From Clavelina lepadiformis (Eukaryota > Chordata > Ascidiacea > Aplousobranchia > Clavelinidae): 64,000 nt of DNA. Numbering within the stretch: the stretch's first letter is position 1; every line of letters begins with the position of its first letter. The position numbers and the translations under genes were made by a program. The notes under the pieces were generated by a model. That model worked only from the letters and a program-made list of their open reading frames with translations, did no database searches and was not told where the DNA came from. Positions 1-11,176 of the stretch are shown piece after piece. The DNA lies in the NCBI RefSeq assembly GCF_947623445.1, contig NC_135247.1, positions 2,172,501 through 2,236,500 on the forward strand. Direction: 5' to 3'.

Positions 1-257
1 GTTAAGTTGAGTGAACCAAACAACTTCGCATCTATATCAGGTTGATTGAAATTCTTTAACAAAAACCCCGTAAACTAGGCACGTCAATTAACCAGGGACT
101 CCCATTGCCTTAAAACCTAGCCTCTTCCTCATAGCAAGATTTATGACCTAACAAAGAATGGAACTTTTGAATAAGATATATTTCCAACACATCATAAGAG
201 CCAATTGAAATATTGACTAAAAGCAATCCAACACATAAATATCAAGAAGTGATGAAA

Positions 258-2423
258 TCACTGGCCATCCGGTTTGGTGATTGGACGATTCCAATCTGCC
301 GCAAATGGCTTAGGGAGTTCGTGTTTTTCAAAGTTGTATGGGTTTACTGGTTTTGGTCGGTCAGTTTGAATCTGCAAAATAATATACACTTTTTAATATA
401 ACAAAATAACAACTCAATCTATGGTTAACTTTTTAAATGGTGTAATTGTATTGAATATTTCATACAATAGATTCTTATTTGTTATGAAATTAGACTGTTT
501 CCAATGCAAAACGTAGGCAAATTTCACATAGGTACAGTTCCTATGAACTCACTTTCAAGTAACCTAACCTAAACAGTAAACACACATTGCTGCAAAAAAT
601 GTTAACTAGTGACACTTGCACATTACATTTGCATCGTACTGCTGACTATATATCACAAAACTTCATAGCACAAAATCTAACCGTAGTGTCCCGTTCCAAC
701 GGAAATTTAGCTTTGTCATATCCCAGTTTCTCATAAGCACACTTGTCAAACTTGAGCTGCTGGTCTCTGCAACTGAACAGATAAAATATTGCAATCAGAC
801 ATCAAACCAATATTCTTTTGGTTTTATACATTTTCACTATTTTTTCTTTATCAAATAATCATCACCAATTAATCAGTCAATCAAGTGGGAATATAGCTGA
901 ATAATATAAGAAATACTTACTAGGAAAAGCATCTTTCAGTGTTGTGCTCCAAGCACTGGGCAAATTTTAGGAAAGATTCTCCACAGACATCGGTAATCTT
1001 CCTACAAAACAAACCTCATTAATTTCAAAATATATAACCTAACAAATATCAATATGAACTGAAAAATTCCAAAAATATATAGTTAATAATTAAAATAGTA
1101 GGGTGTACTTGTAAAAGTTTTCGGCGCAATCTGCCACTTTTTCGTTGTATTTGAGACAACGACGTGGATCGTGGCCCTCCTCAGATTTACACAACATGAA
1201 CTCCTGATTGACGGGATTGCATTGTACCGCATACTGGAAAGCAGCTGCTTTTAAGGCATGAGAAGGTATGCCAAGCTGCATAAAAAGTAGTTGTTTTTAA
1301 TTGATAGACAATAAAGTATGTATGTAGTATGTCTGCCCATGGAACCTTATCTGTGACAAACTCAAAACTGTTCAGACAAAAACTATTACATAGAAAGCTA
1401 TATCAAATGATTACCTGCCATATATTGCTATACGGTGTGCAAGCATGCAAAAAACTAAAATTGCACAAGTGAGGAATGAAAATGAACAACACAAACTGTA
1501 GTCTAGGAATATAGGATATATGTTTTATGATGCCTTACTTCTTAAACTGAAAAAAAACCTACGCAAGGATGGAAAATTTGCAATTCGTGTGGTTAATATA
1601 AAATGTTCTGACTGCTCTAGCTCAGTGGTTCCCAACCTGCATGGGGTCTACGAAGGTGGCGCACAGAAAAGGAAATATTGCAGTTAGAGGTTATGGTCCG
1701 ACTGGCAGACTGGAAAGTATGGGAGTTTTTGACACGAAATCATACAAGCAAAGACCCAAGTTTTGGCATGATGGTCTGCACTGAAAACTTAACTTTTGTT
1801 TGTATATTTTAAATTGGCGTTCAAACAATCAACTTATCTTTGTTTGTTTACTATAATTTGACGTAAAGTTAAATAAGCTTGGTGTGCGCGTTCATCAATC
1901 TCGTGCGTGCTGGTGCTACGCTTTCCACCATGGGATGTTGGCCAAACTAGAAAGCATGGCACTTTTCAACGAGATCTTGGGGGTACAGTAAGCAAAATTC
2001 CGGTGTGCACACTGTAAAAAATCTTTTCTAATTATAAGTCAGTGAGACAATTGAGACTAATAGTTAGTCTTCCAACGAAAAGTATGGCTTATAGTTAGTC
2101 TCAATTGTCTCACTGACTTATAATTAGAAAAGATTTTTTACAGTGCAACAAACCAGCCAGTGTGCACCTATTTATTAGGTCTACATGGAAAATTTCCATA
2201 AAGAACTACCTAACTTTTTAACTTGGATTGTGAAGTTAAAAACATTTAGAAATTAGCTTCATACGACGGCAATTTTAAATAATGTATCACTTACATGGCC
2301 ACGCTTAATTGCTCGAAAAACATCTTTCAACTCGGGGTCGATTTTTTCCTTGATTCCTTCAGTATTTTCTAATTCATAGGGCGTACCAGGTATGTACGGT
2401 TCGACATTAAACATAGAAGTCAT
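258..2423 (-). CDS. NDUFA8: NDUFA8, mitochondrial complex I accessory subunit
   Basis: Small Cys-rich subunit of NADH:ubiquinone oxidoreductase that lies on the intermembrane-space side of the inner mitochondrial membrane. I read five minus-strand exons: 2423-2295, 1275-1109, 1001-921, 772-682 and 371-258. All have GT-AG borders and phases that join into 193 residues; human NDUFA8 has 172. All four CX9C motifs are present, two in exon 2 (CNPVNQEFMLC and CLKYNEKVADC), one in exon 3 (CGESFLKFAQC) and one in exon 4 (CRDQQLKFDKC). The family signatures LKAAA, EFMLC, DPRRCL and the C-terminal QTDRPKPVNPY are readable. The start at 2423 is the first ATG of the first exon; a second in-frame ATG lies three codons later at 2414. 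The N-terminal 43 residues match the family only weakly, so exon 1 is the least certain part. An intron of about 1 kb between exons 1 and 2 holds a hairpin element and a possible hAT fragment. Confidence 0.93.
1625..1690. mobile_element. possible hAT-type transposon end (fragment)
   Basis: Inside NDUFA8 intron 1, the stretch beginning cagtggttcccaacctg has the typical look of a hAT-family terminus, like the two better-supported copies at 51.1 and 51.8 kb. I found no matching opposite end and no target duplication, so this is at best one end or a worn copy. Confidence 0.35.
2010..2145. mobile_element. fold-back MITE-like inverted repeat
   Basis: A 136-bp element made of two perfect 51-base inverted arms (2010-2060 and 2095-2145) around a 34-base spacer, beginning CACTGTAAAAAATC. 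It sits in NDUFA8 intron 1. This is the structure of a short non-autonomous DNA transposon. I see no convincing target-site duplication, so the family is open. The perfect arms suggest a young insertion or sequence homogenisation. As RNA it would form a long perfect hairpin. Confidence 0.75.
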
Positions 2424-4347
2424 GTTACATTTCTTCCCAACACGCCTGTGTGCAAAACAACTTTCGCTAGGCTACTTCTGCTCTGAATTAAACGAAGTCC
2501 AACTACTTTCTATCACACTCCAATACCAAACTACAAGCAAGTCCGTCCTTGGGTCAACTTTAATTTACGGATTAGAAAACATAGCGGTTGTGAAATTACT
2601 GAAACAAATGGCGATGATGATGCAGTGTCAAAATATTTATATTTGGGTAACGAAAATCTTTAAGCGGTTTTAATTCGGCAAAAATTCTTTCTATAACTCA
2701 TTACAAAGGTAATAATGGCTTTTTGCAAGTTTCCAACTAAATAACGGTTTGTGTCACAAATAAATTTGCAAAGTATGCATTTTTTATGTAAATTGACTTG
2801 GGGTTCTACCAGTTTCGCAACGTATTGCTTAAGAAAATTAATAAATTGAAAATGTTTTCAATTTCGTACCCGAAAGGATCGGTACAATGAAACTACGTCA
2901 TACAGTTCAAAAGAAAATTGTGGAGACTTATTACCAAGATATTTTTTTTGTAGGAAGGGCACGTTAGTTTCTATGTAAGTTGATATTGGAAATCATTAAC
3001 TAAAAAATTTTACCAGGTTTTTAGTAGCATAAGTTAATATAAATTATGGTATGGTATAGTATCATAATCTTTATTCCCGGACTGGGAAAAGTCTTTGCAC
3101 AGCTTAAACTCGCAAATGATTCCTCATCGCTTGAGCTCCAGTTATCAGGCTAGTCGTTGAGCATGATCCGATTGATACGTTTTTTTGATGCTTTGTATTG
3201 TATTTCTCAAATTTGGAACTGTTCATCAGAACAACTAAACAGGAACAAACGTCATTAACTCCTTGTATAAGAGATTACAACAATGTCGTTACTGGGTATC
3301 TAACAACGGACCACAAACTGCGTTATTTCAAGTTCAGCGCTCCCACTCGGCTACCGAGCCTACAAGGTGTAATAATTATAGTTATATAACAACTAAAGAA
3401 ATAAATAATTGCCTATGTACATGCCTTAATAGGCATATACCCGCATATACTCACCTATCCACTTGGTAATGGGAGACTCATTTTTCACGACTTGTTGGAT
3501 TAAGATCCGGCTTTTATCGACAGCCGATTTGATCAACGTCGATTTGGTTGGCTGACTTCAAATCGTAACACAAAATGTAAATTTTGCAATTCGCTCAAAA
3601 ACATTGCCATACTGCATATTCATGGGGTGTGCAGTGCACATTTCGCTGTATAGCGCAGAAGTGCACAACCACGTAATGCATGATTTGTATAGACTAATTA
3701 TATTAGCCTAGCCTAGATTCTTACTACACAAATTGTCCCGTCGTTTGGTTTGTGCACTTCTGCACAAACAGCACAATACAACCATGCGGGCAAAGTTACT
3801 TGTTTAAGCGCGACAATTTATAATAAAAAGGAAATAATTAAGATTTGTATACACGCAGTCATGCCAACACTACTGTATCTGTGGGCACAATTTCAAAAAC
3901 AACCATCCTTTCCAATCGTTGTCTGACTATCTAAATTTATGTAATATCGGAAAGTGAGAAATTGCATATTAAGTTTTTACTTCAACCTTGCTATAGGCTG
4001 CTTAGGGGTTGATTTTGGACTTATTCGGCAATACTTATCCAATCAGAAATTGGTACTACAGGCCTACAACCTCACATTTTTTAAAGAAATCATCACAAGG
4101 CTGAGTTGACAAACTTCAAATTTGCTAAATTGTGATCCAAAAAAATATTCATTACTTATTTTTTCCGGTGTGATGCATTCCTGTTGCTTACGCACAGTGT
4201 TTTATTTAATTTTAACATATTTAACCGTGAAAGATTTTGACTGTGTTGCTGTTTAGATGAGCGTTGACTGTCAGATTGCCGACCCTGACTAACTAACAAG
4301 TGTTTTGTCGTGTAGGTTTTTTTGTCTAGGCTGCTTGAATCGTTGTA
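2424..4347. other. intergenic, no gene seen
   Basis: Divergent spacer between NDUFA8 (-) and the 553-residue gene (+). Short open frames here have no splice-linked partners and look random. A pyrimidine tract followed by TAG at 4327-4329 lies 18 bases before the downstream ATG and is a good 3' splice acceptor, either for a 5' UTR intron or for trans-splicing. Nothing else is assigned. Confidence 0.5.
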
Positions 4348-6009
4348 ATGGAAGCCGAGGAGGATGTTCTGGAGTACAAGTTTTATAAGGAAGATGAAAG
4401 GAGTGGTTTATCATCACCAAAACATCTGACTCCCATCTCAGTCATAAAAGATTTACCGTCTACTGATATCTTGGATTTTATGGAAACCGATATCATAGAT
4501 TTACTTCCTGAAATGCAGCCAGGAAAAAGGAAAATTGATGCAAATCACTTGAATATGGATATTCTAGAAACTATCCCTGGTAATGAAACGATGAAATGTA
4601 ATGCTCAATTCACTGCAAGTACACCTCAGGTCAATAAAAAGACACAAAACCATTGTAATAAGAATAATGCCGAAAAGCAATTTTCTAATGTATCGGTTTT
4701 GGACAATGTCATTACAAATGTTGATGTTGGCCACAAAGACAGGTCCTTACTTGACAAAGAAAACTCAGATCACAACTTCACCAACATCAGCTCCAGTTAT
4801 TCTGAAGCCGATATTTTAGAAATTATCTCAATAAATGATGCAACGAATCTTGCTAAACGTGGAACTTGCGGTGTTTCTGTTGGACTCGGCAATGTGCAAT
4901 GTGATGACAGTGAGAGCACGGACAGTTTAGAAAATGTTTCAGTAGAAAATCTAACTAATCTTACAGGAGACCATGCAGACATTTCAACCCTAAAAGATTC
5001 TGACGCTGAAAAAAATAATTGTGATGAAGTATTTGAAAATTCTTTGCTGGGAACAGACTCATTGCTTGGATGGGCCAAGGATACTAGTGAAGATATTATA
5101 GCAAAACTTCCTGCCTGTAGCAATATGTGTGAATCATTTAGTGCTAATAAGGTTTGCATAGCTGGAAACAGTGTACCGTGTTCTGGTCTTGTCAGAAGTG
5201 ACCCATCGGCTGATATAAGTACAGACTTTTTGTGTAATGACGCACTGGAAAATACACACAAAGTAGCAGATCATGAAAAGACGTTAACACAGTCATATTA
5301 TTCTGTACGAGAGCTAAACAATGCTGTGAAACGTATAAAACCTTTTTCACCTGATGAGCATTGGTTTTGGCTGAAGGTTGTGCAACAGATAAAAGTCAAA
5401 AAGGTTCCTGATTCTTCATTTTCATGTGAAAAAGAAGCGACGGCATTGCACTGTATGTGGGCCCTGAGCAAGGCAGGAGTGTCTGTTGTTAATGGATTAC
5501 ATAATGAAACTCTTTATCGCGCTGTTGTCAGTTTGTCTAAGTTACAGCCCACAAAACAGGAAGTATATGCATTGCATGAAGCAGAAGAGCATTCTATCAA
5601 TTTCAGTTTTAGCAAAACTGTGTGGAATGATATACAGAAATATGTTAAGAATCATGGTGCTTTGCATGTTGGACCTTGGAAAGATTATATTTTGAAACAA
5701 TTAAAAAAGACCAATGACGTTTGCCATTTTACATTCGTAAGGCAATATGTTTCTAAACGTCGACGTACTTTTGTATCGTTCACATGTTATGGCATTTGCT
5801 CGAGATGTAAGCTAAGGTTTAAACTGCAAATGAAAGGAAAAGCTACACTGCCAACAACTATAAAATTCGCAAGTAGCAAGAATTCCACCTGTCAAGTGGC
5901 TCCATTAACCACAGCCTTAAATAAAAGCATTCTAAAAGAAGAAATGTCAGGAAACAAAAAATTGAACAAAAGCATATTTCTTACTAAGGGTCTGAAAACA
6001 AAGAAATAA
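4348..6009 (+). CDS. intronless 553-residue protein, unrecognised
   Basis: A single uninterrupted 553-codon frame, by far the longest in the window, so it is very likely a real gene. I do not recognise the family. The N-terminal half is acidic and low in complexity, with recurring short motifs of the form D-I-(L/I)-(D/E)-x-(I/L): STDILD near residue 38, TDIID near 46, MDILETIP near 70, EADILEIIS near 153 and EDIIAKLP near 248. The second half looks folded and is rich in W and aromatic residues (HWFWLKVVQQIKVKK, GPWKDYILKQL). It then has a basic KRRRT patch near 469, a CYGICSRC cluster near 480-487 that could bind zinc, and a Lys-rich tail ending KKLNKSIFLTKGLKTKK. There is no signal peptide or membrane segment. 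It could be a nuclear protein, a processed gene copy or a domesticated transposon gene; the sequence alone does not decide. A splice acceptor lies 18 bases before the ATG. Confidence 0.7.
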   Translation: MEAEEDVLEYKFYKEDERSGLSSPKHLTPISVIKDLPSTDILDFMETDIIDLLPEMQPGKRKIDANHLNMDILETIPGNETMKCNAQFTASTPQVNKKTQNHCNKNNAEKQFSNVSVLDNVITNVDVGHKDRSLLDKENSDHNFTNISSSYSEADILEIISINDATNLAKRGTCGVSVGLGNVQCDDSESTDSLENVSVENLTNLTGDHADISTLKDSDAEKNNCDEVFENSLLGTDSLLGWAKDTSEDIIAKLPACSNMCESFSANKVCIAGNSVPCSGLVRSDPSADISTDFLCNDALENTHKVADHEKTLTQSYYSVRELNNAVKRIKPFSPDEHWFWLKVVQQIKVKKVPDSSFSCEKEATALHCMWALSKAGVSVVNGLHNETLYRAVVSLSKLQPTKQEVYALHEAEEHSINFSFSKTVWNDIQKYVKNHGALHVGPWKDYILKQLKKTNDVCHFTFVRQYVSKRRRTFVSFTCYGICSRCKLRFKLQMKGKATLPTTIKFASSKNSTCQVAPLTTALNKSILKEEMSGNKKLNKSIFLTKGLKTKK

Positions 6010-7763
6010 TTCATTTTTTTAGATTTTTATGCTTTGCTAGAGTTTTTTCATTTCACAAATTCCTGATTTCTTTTTTACTAAGATATGCTTTGCAGTATTT
6101 TTAATATATCAAATCAAGGGGCATGTTTAAATGTTTTTTTACGTTTTAAAGATATTTTTCATCTTATATGTGTTGTTGGTATTAGAAAGATAAGGTTTTA
6201 AAAATGTGTTCCGAGAATTTATACGAGTTATCAAATGTCATACTGCCTAGTTTTGTGAGCATTTTCTTAGTGTTTGTGCAGGTCTTTGACGAATAACTGT
6301 TAGTTTTCTTTATCCATTTTGTACGTATATGTATACATACCTATATATAATACGCCATATTACAAAGGCGAAAATAAGTTTCTTGACTTAAATTACATAT
6401 CCAGTCGATATTTTTAGTAGCGCACACTCACTAACATTGCTGTATGTATTTAAATCGAATCTGCTGACATTCTTTACTATGTTGCTCTGCCTGCTTTGAT
6501 ATCTGATCTAAAAGTTATTTTGTTTTTCTTTGTTCCTGCTACACTTAGGAAGCTAAACATTCACATAAAATTCAGTACAACTTTTTTACTTTATTTTTCT
6601 CTGTGGCTTATCTTCAAAGCATAAATCTGGATTATGTTTTTTTCGCCTTCATTGAAGCGATTTGTATCGTAAAACCTTGTGTGTAGATAAGTTAAGTTGA
6701 AAATTTTTGGAAAAATTTTGTTAACAAGCTCGAGATGTAACGTAGCTAGAAAAACATCTTAATTACACCATTACAATAAGATATGCCGTTTTTGTATCAT
6801 TACAGCTCACATGATTTTGACAAATTCCACACGGAAGAAGCACAAAGTTTGAGTATTGCATTATTCAGCTTTTTCCTTCGCTTTTTGTACTCATTTTCCC
6901 CCTTTTAGCTCCTTAAACATAAGTTTTATTGCGTGTGCATGGGGTAAGATGTTTCAGAGTAATTGGATTAATTTTACTAAATGCTAATTATATGATGTTA
7001 ATGTGATATCAATGGGGCGAAGAGTTAACAAGTTTTAAGACTTGTTATGTTTTAGTAATGAAATCTGCTCGTCTTGTCGCTACAATCCTTTGCCAGATTA
7101 TTATTGGTCGTGCAGTGCGACCAATTGTTTTCACCGTTTAATGTGTTATCTGTGGGTGTATATTTTAATTTTTGCTGCAATTTGTATAATATTTTTTTAT
7201 CTATTTAATCATGTCCACACAAAGGTGGTGATGACCTAAAATAATGACTGATCTACAAAACAGGATTTATGTAATCAGAGTTCCAATTTTTATTTGATTA
7301 AGACAATAATTATTTTTTTGCGATTTATAGAGGAATGTTTGTTAAATGTCACTCTTTTCAGTGCATAGTTTTAGGAAGGCAACATATTACAAATGTTTTT
7401 ATTTTTTAATGGTAAGCATGAGCTCTTGTTTTCTGGGCTTGCGCCATTTCATCTCAGAATTTTTATTACTTCCTACTTAATTCAAAGCTAATTCACAAAT
7501 GGCCTTGTGGTACAAAAATTAATTTTCTTTTTTCTTCATGTGGTTTGTAATTTTTTTTCAGGTGGGTTAAGCAGAACCGTTCTAAGAAGATTCTCTGCCA
7601 TTTTATAAATGTAGTATACATTAGGGAATTAAAAAAGAATTAAAGTAAAACTTTAATGGAGTCGCACAAATATTACATGTAAACCTACTTAAAGCCTTTC
7701 TTTGGCCGCGGCCTTTACAGTTGCAAGATATTTTCAATCAGTCAGATTTATTTCTGGAATATT
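6010..7763. other. 3' UTR and intergenic DNA, AT-rich
   Basis: AT-rich DNA between the 553-residue gene and GTPBP6. The front probably holds the 3' UTR of the upstream gene, but I see no clear AATAAA close to the stop. No conserved coding exon recognised. Confidence 0.5.
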
Positions 7764-10700
7764 TTGTTGACTGTCATGATTAAGTTTGTACAAAATGGTC
7801 TCCAATACACAAAACAGTCGTACCGAAATGCAAACAAATATTCCATGTTCCAGTTGAAGCAAGATGTACAAGCCAAATTGACATCTGAATGGTTCAAGCA
7901 CAGCTATACGACTGCAAGACTGCGAGATAACGTTCTGCTCCAACCGGCAAGATACAAATTGTTTGGCCATAAGCAAAGTGAAAAGGAATTTTCCACCAAG
8001 GATGATGACTCTGACACCACAAATGATGAACCACTGAAAGATTTTTTTGATGCCGAGTGGTCTTTGTTGAGTAGTGATCTGTATAAATTTGTCGATGAGA
8101 GCGTCTTTGTCATTCAACCCCATGTTGAAAGCAGTAAGTTGAGTTGTTTCCATATTTTTTATAAATTTCTCCATGTGGTACAAAGTTAACCTGCCAGCAC
8201 ACATTAATTTAACATTGATCTTGGACTTTGATATGATCAGGCTCTCAAAAGCTCACGACGCCTAAACTTCAACTTGAAGAATCCATTGCATTGGTGGAAA
8301 GTCTTCCAAGCTGGAAAGTTGTTGGAAAATTTCTGGGTTTGACAAAGTTGGTTTTTAACGTGATAGTGTGTTCATCAAAGTGAAAGTTAGTCTAGCTTTT
8401 GAGTTTTCGGTCTTGAACCAAGGCACTATGGCTGCACTGGTGCTCATGCATATTGCTATTTTAGGCATCCACACTCTCAATACATATTTCCCAAGAAACG
8501 TTTTGAAACTTTGTTGAGAAAAGCTGCTGTTATGCCGTCTTTTAGTGCAATCTTTTTAAGTGTGGAAAAGATGTCACCATTGCAGAAGGAAACATACAGA
8601 AAGGCTTTTAAAGTTGAAAAAATTTTCGATCGGTAATTATGTTTCCACGTTGTTACAAACAAACTTGATATTATCAACAATGATAAGTACTCAAAACTAA
8701 CACATGAAATTTTAAATTTTGTTATGATGATTGGTGCAAATAATTCCAGATACACGTTGGTGCTTCAAATATTTCGTTTGCGAGTTCGAACAAAAGAAGC
8801 CAAGCTCCAGGTGGCTTTAGCTGAAATGCCATATGTGAGAGCAATGCTGGCTGCCAAATCTTCTGGAAATTACCAGTAAGTATTATAAACGTAGCTTAGT
8901 TATAAGACTTATAAGGCTGTACCGGTAACCCCACAAAAAGCTTTTTGTTACAAGTCAATTGTTCGATTATCCTGAATTTGTGGTAAAACTTTTAACTCAT
9001 CATTTATTAAATGTAAGAGAGGGTCTGTTCTTAAAAGCAATGGAAGAAAATCCAAGCTTGACAGCGTAAAGGTTCAAAATCACTCGACCATGACCATTTG
9101 TTTTTCAAATTCTGAATGGTGAATAAAAGGTTCTACCCGATTTTATTTTCTTGACTATCTATTTCATTTTGTGTTAGTGCAGAAGACATTCGATTGTTGG
9201 TGAGTCATTTCAAGACAGAATAAATCAGGAGTTCCGTTTCAAAGAACAAAAACTGAAGAAACTCTTAAAATCTTTGAAGCAAAAGCGAGATGCTCATAGA
9301 GCGTCGAGGAAAAGAGCAAATGTGCCTGTGGTGGCCGTTGTAGGATACACAAATGCAGGTATATTTTGAATTCTCGCCTCTCTTTGGGAGCTTCAATTTT
9401 GAAAGCTGTGTCTGGTGAAACTGTTGTATGCTATTATTTGTTCTTCTTGCTGTTTTTGCAGGAATGTGAAATTTGAGTTTATTTTCTTATTCAATTAACA
9501 ATGTTCCATTGTTTATAACATCAGTATTAATGTACATCAAATTTACATACTTTACGTAACGTATGTGCTGTTACTATCTCACACAGCGTTTACTTTTATG
9601 CATCAGGTTGATCCTGGATGAGTTGTTAATGAGTTAAACTTGCTCTTAAAACAATGCGATGGCGTTTTGTTGTTGTGCTGATACTTAAACTTTTTGTGAT
9701 GTTGTCCAAAAACTCTGTCATGTATGTGTGTGTATATACAGGTAAAACCAGTCTGATCAAAGCATTAACTGCGTCAGAAACAATGGAACCGAAAGATCAA
9801 CTGTTTGCGACACTCGATGTCACTGCACATGCTGCTGTCTTACCCAATAATTTGAGGTGAGTGTGTAAAGGACACGACTTGTCTTATTTTACAATCAATT
9901 CACCCGTCTGTGTTCTTCCTATCTAGGTATGTTCTTGTGGACACGGTTGGTTTTCTCTCAGACTTACCTCATGAGCTATTCGATGCATTCTCAGCCACAA
10001 TGGAGGATATGCTACAAGCTGTAAGTAAAATATCGTTATTTTTTGTAACGATGTTTTGTCCAGTATACTGTGCTAGCTCGGCGTGTTGTTGGGGTTGATT
10101 GTTGTTGATTATTGCTTGATCGATTGTTCGCTAATTTGACTCCATTGATAGCGCGTTCATTCACCCCTGATAGCCAGTTAAGCATCACAGTACCAAAGCT
10201 AAACTGTCGATGTTTTGAATATTGATATGTTACTGTTTTCAAAGCACCTAATAAAGCTGCATTCGGATGACTGTTAATACCAGACTCCCAATATCAGACT
10301 CTCAATATCAAAACTAACGCGTTAAGCGCTGTAGTACGAATGACGTAATTCGGAAGTAATCAAACCGGGTCGCGTATATAAAACAGCACCAAAATATAGC
10401 ACAGCGCTTTTTGTTAAACACACAAAATGAAACACTAATAACATTACAATATCAATTAAATGCAGTAATGAGATGTTGCTCACAGCTGTTGAAGTTTGGT
10501 TTCCAGTAGAAGTTGCGAAATTATGCCTCTGTTTTAACGACCACCCGATGAAGCATTTAATGTTTTTATATTTCAGGATTTGATAATCCATGTTCGAGAC
10601 TCGAATCATCCAGATCACAGCAACCAACTGAGGAACGTGCTTCTCATCTTGTCTAATTTAAGACTCGAAGAAAGACTCCTGTCGAACATCATCGAAGTCC

Positions 10701-11176
10701 GAAACAAGATCGATCTTCTCCCGGTGAGGTAAGTGTCTGGACAACGCAATGAAGTCCCGCTTACTCTGGTTTAGAAAAATTTCAATTCCTCCAGAACGGA
10801 TGAAGACGGTGAGGTGGTGAACCTCCCTGAGGTCAGTTGGCCCAAATCGCAGCCACTTAGATTGAAAGGCGAGCAGGTAGACATGCGACCTGCTGTTATC
10901 TGTCGCGTGTCTGCAACTTCCGGAGCTGGGATCCGGACACTGATCAACCAGATCCAGAAGAGCATTATGCGAGTGACGAATCGACAGAGAGTTGTACTCT
11001 GTGTTCCAGCTGGTGGAAGCCACCTCCAATGGATTAGAAATCATGGTGCTGTGGAATCCGTCACTGGAGATGGTGATTACCATTTGAGTTTAACTGCCAT
11101 CGTAACCCAGGCTCAACTTCATAAATTTTTAGCTAATTTCGTTGATGTAAAAATAACTCAAGACGCCGTCTTCTAA
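7764..11176 (+). CDS. GTPBP6: GTPBP6, HflX-family GTPase
   Basis: Animal homologue of bacterial HflX; family members act on ribosomes, and human GTPBP6 works on mitochondrial ribosomes. Nine exons join in phase: 7764-8133, 8241-8346, 8465-8632, 8750-8875, 9183-9358, 9742-9856, 9927-10020, 10577-10728 and 10795-11176, giving 562 residues (human 516). Family landmarks: the HflX N-domain (SWKVVGKFLGLTK, AIFLSVEKMSPLQKE, RVRTKEAKLQVALAEMP), then G1 GYTNAGKTS split by the exon 5/6 junction, G2 LFATLDVT, G3 DTVGF, G4 NKID and G5 SATSGAG. Exon 2 ends at an unusual but phase-correct donor (AA|GTTGGT); the alternative GT a few bases upstream breaks the frame. The start at 7764 is the first ATG, and a basic N-terminus would suit mitochondrial import. 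The true N-terminus could lie in an unseen upstream exon. A candidate poly(A) signal (AATAAA) lies about 20 bases after the stop. Confidence 0.95.

Noticed and set aside
4797-5261. 154-codon minus-strand open frame
   Set aside because: Lies wholly antisense to the 553-residue gene; explained by codon use on the other strand, with no domain.
7734-8204. 156-codon minus-strand open frame
   Set aside because: Antisense to GTPBP6 exon 1, whose sense frame joins in phase to eight more conserved exons.
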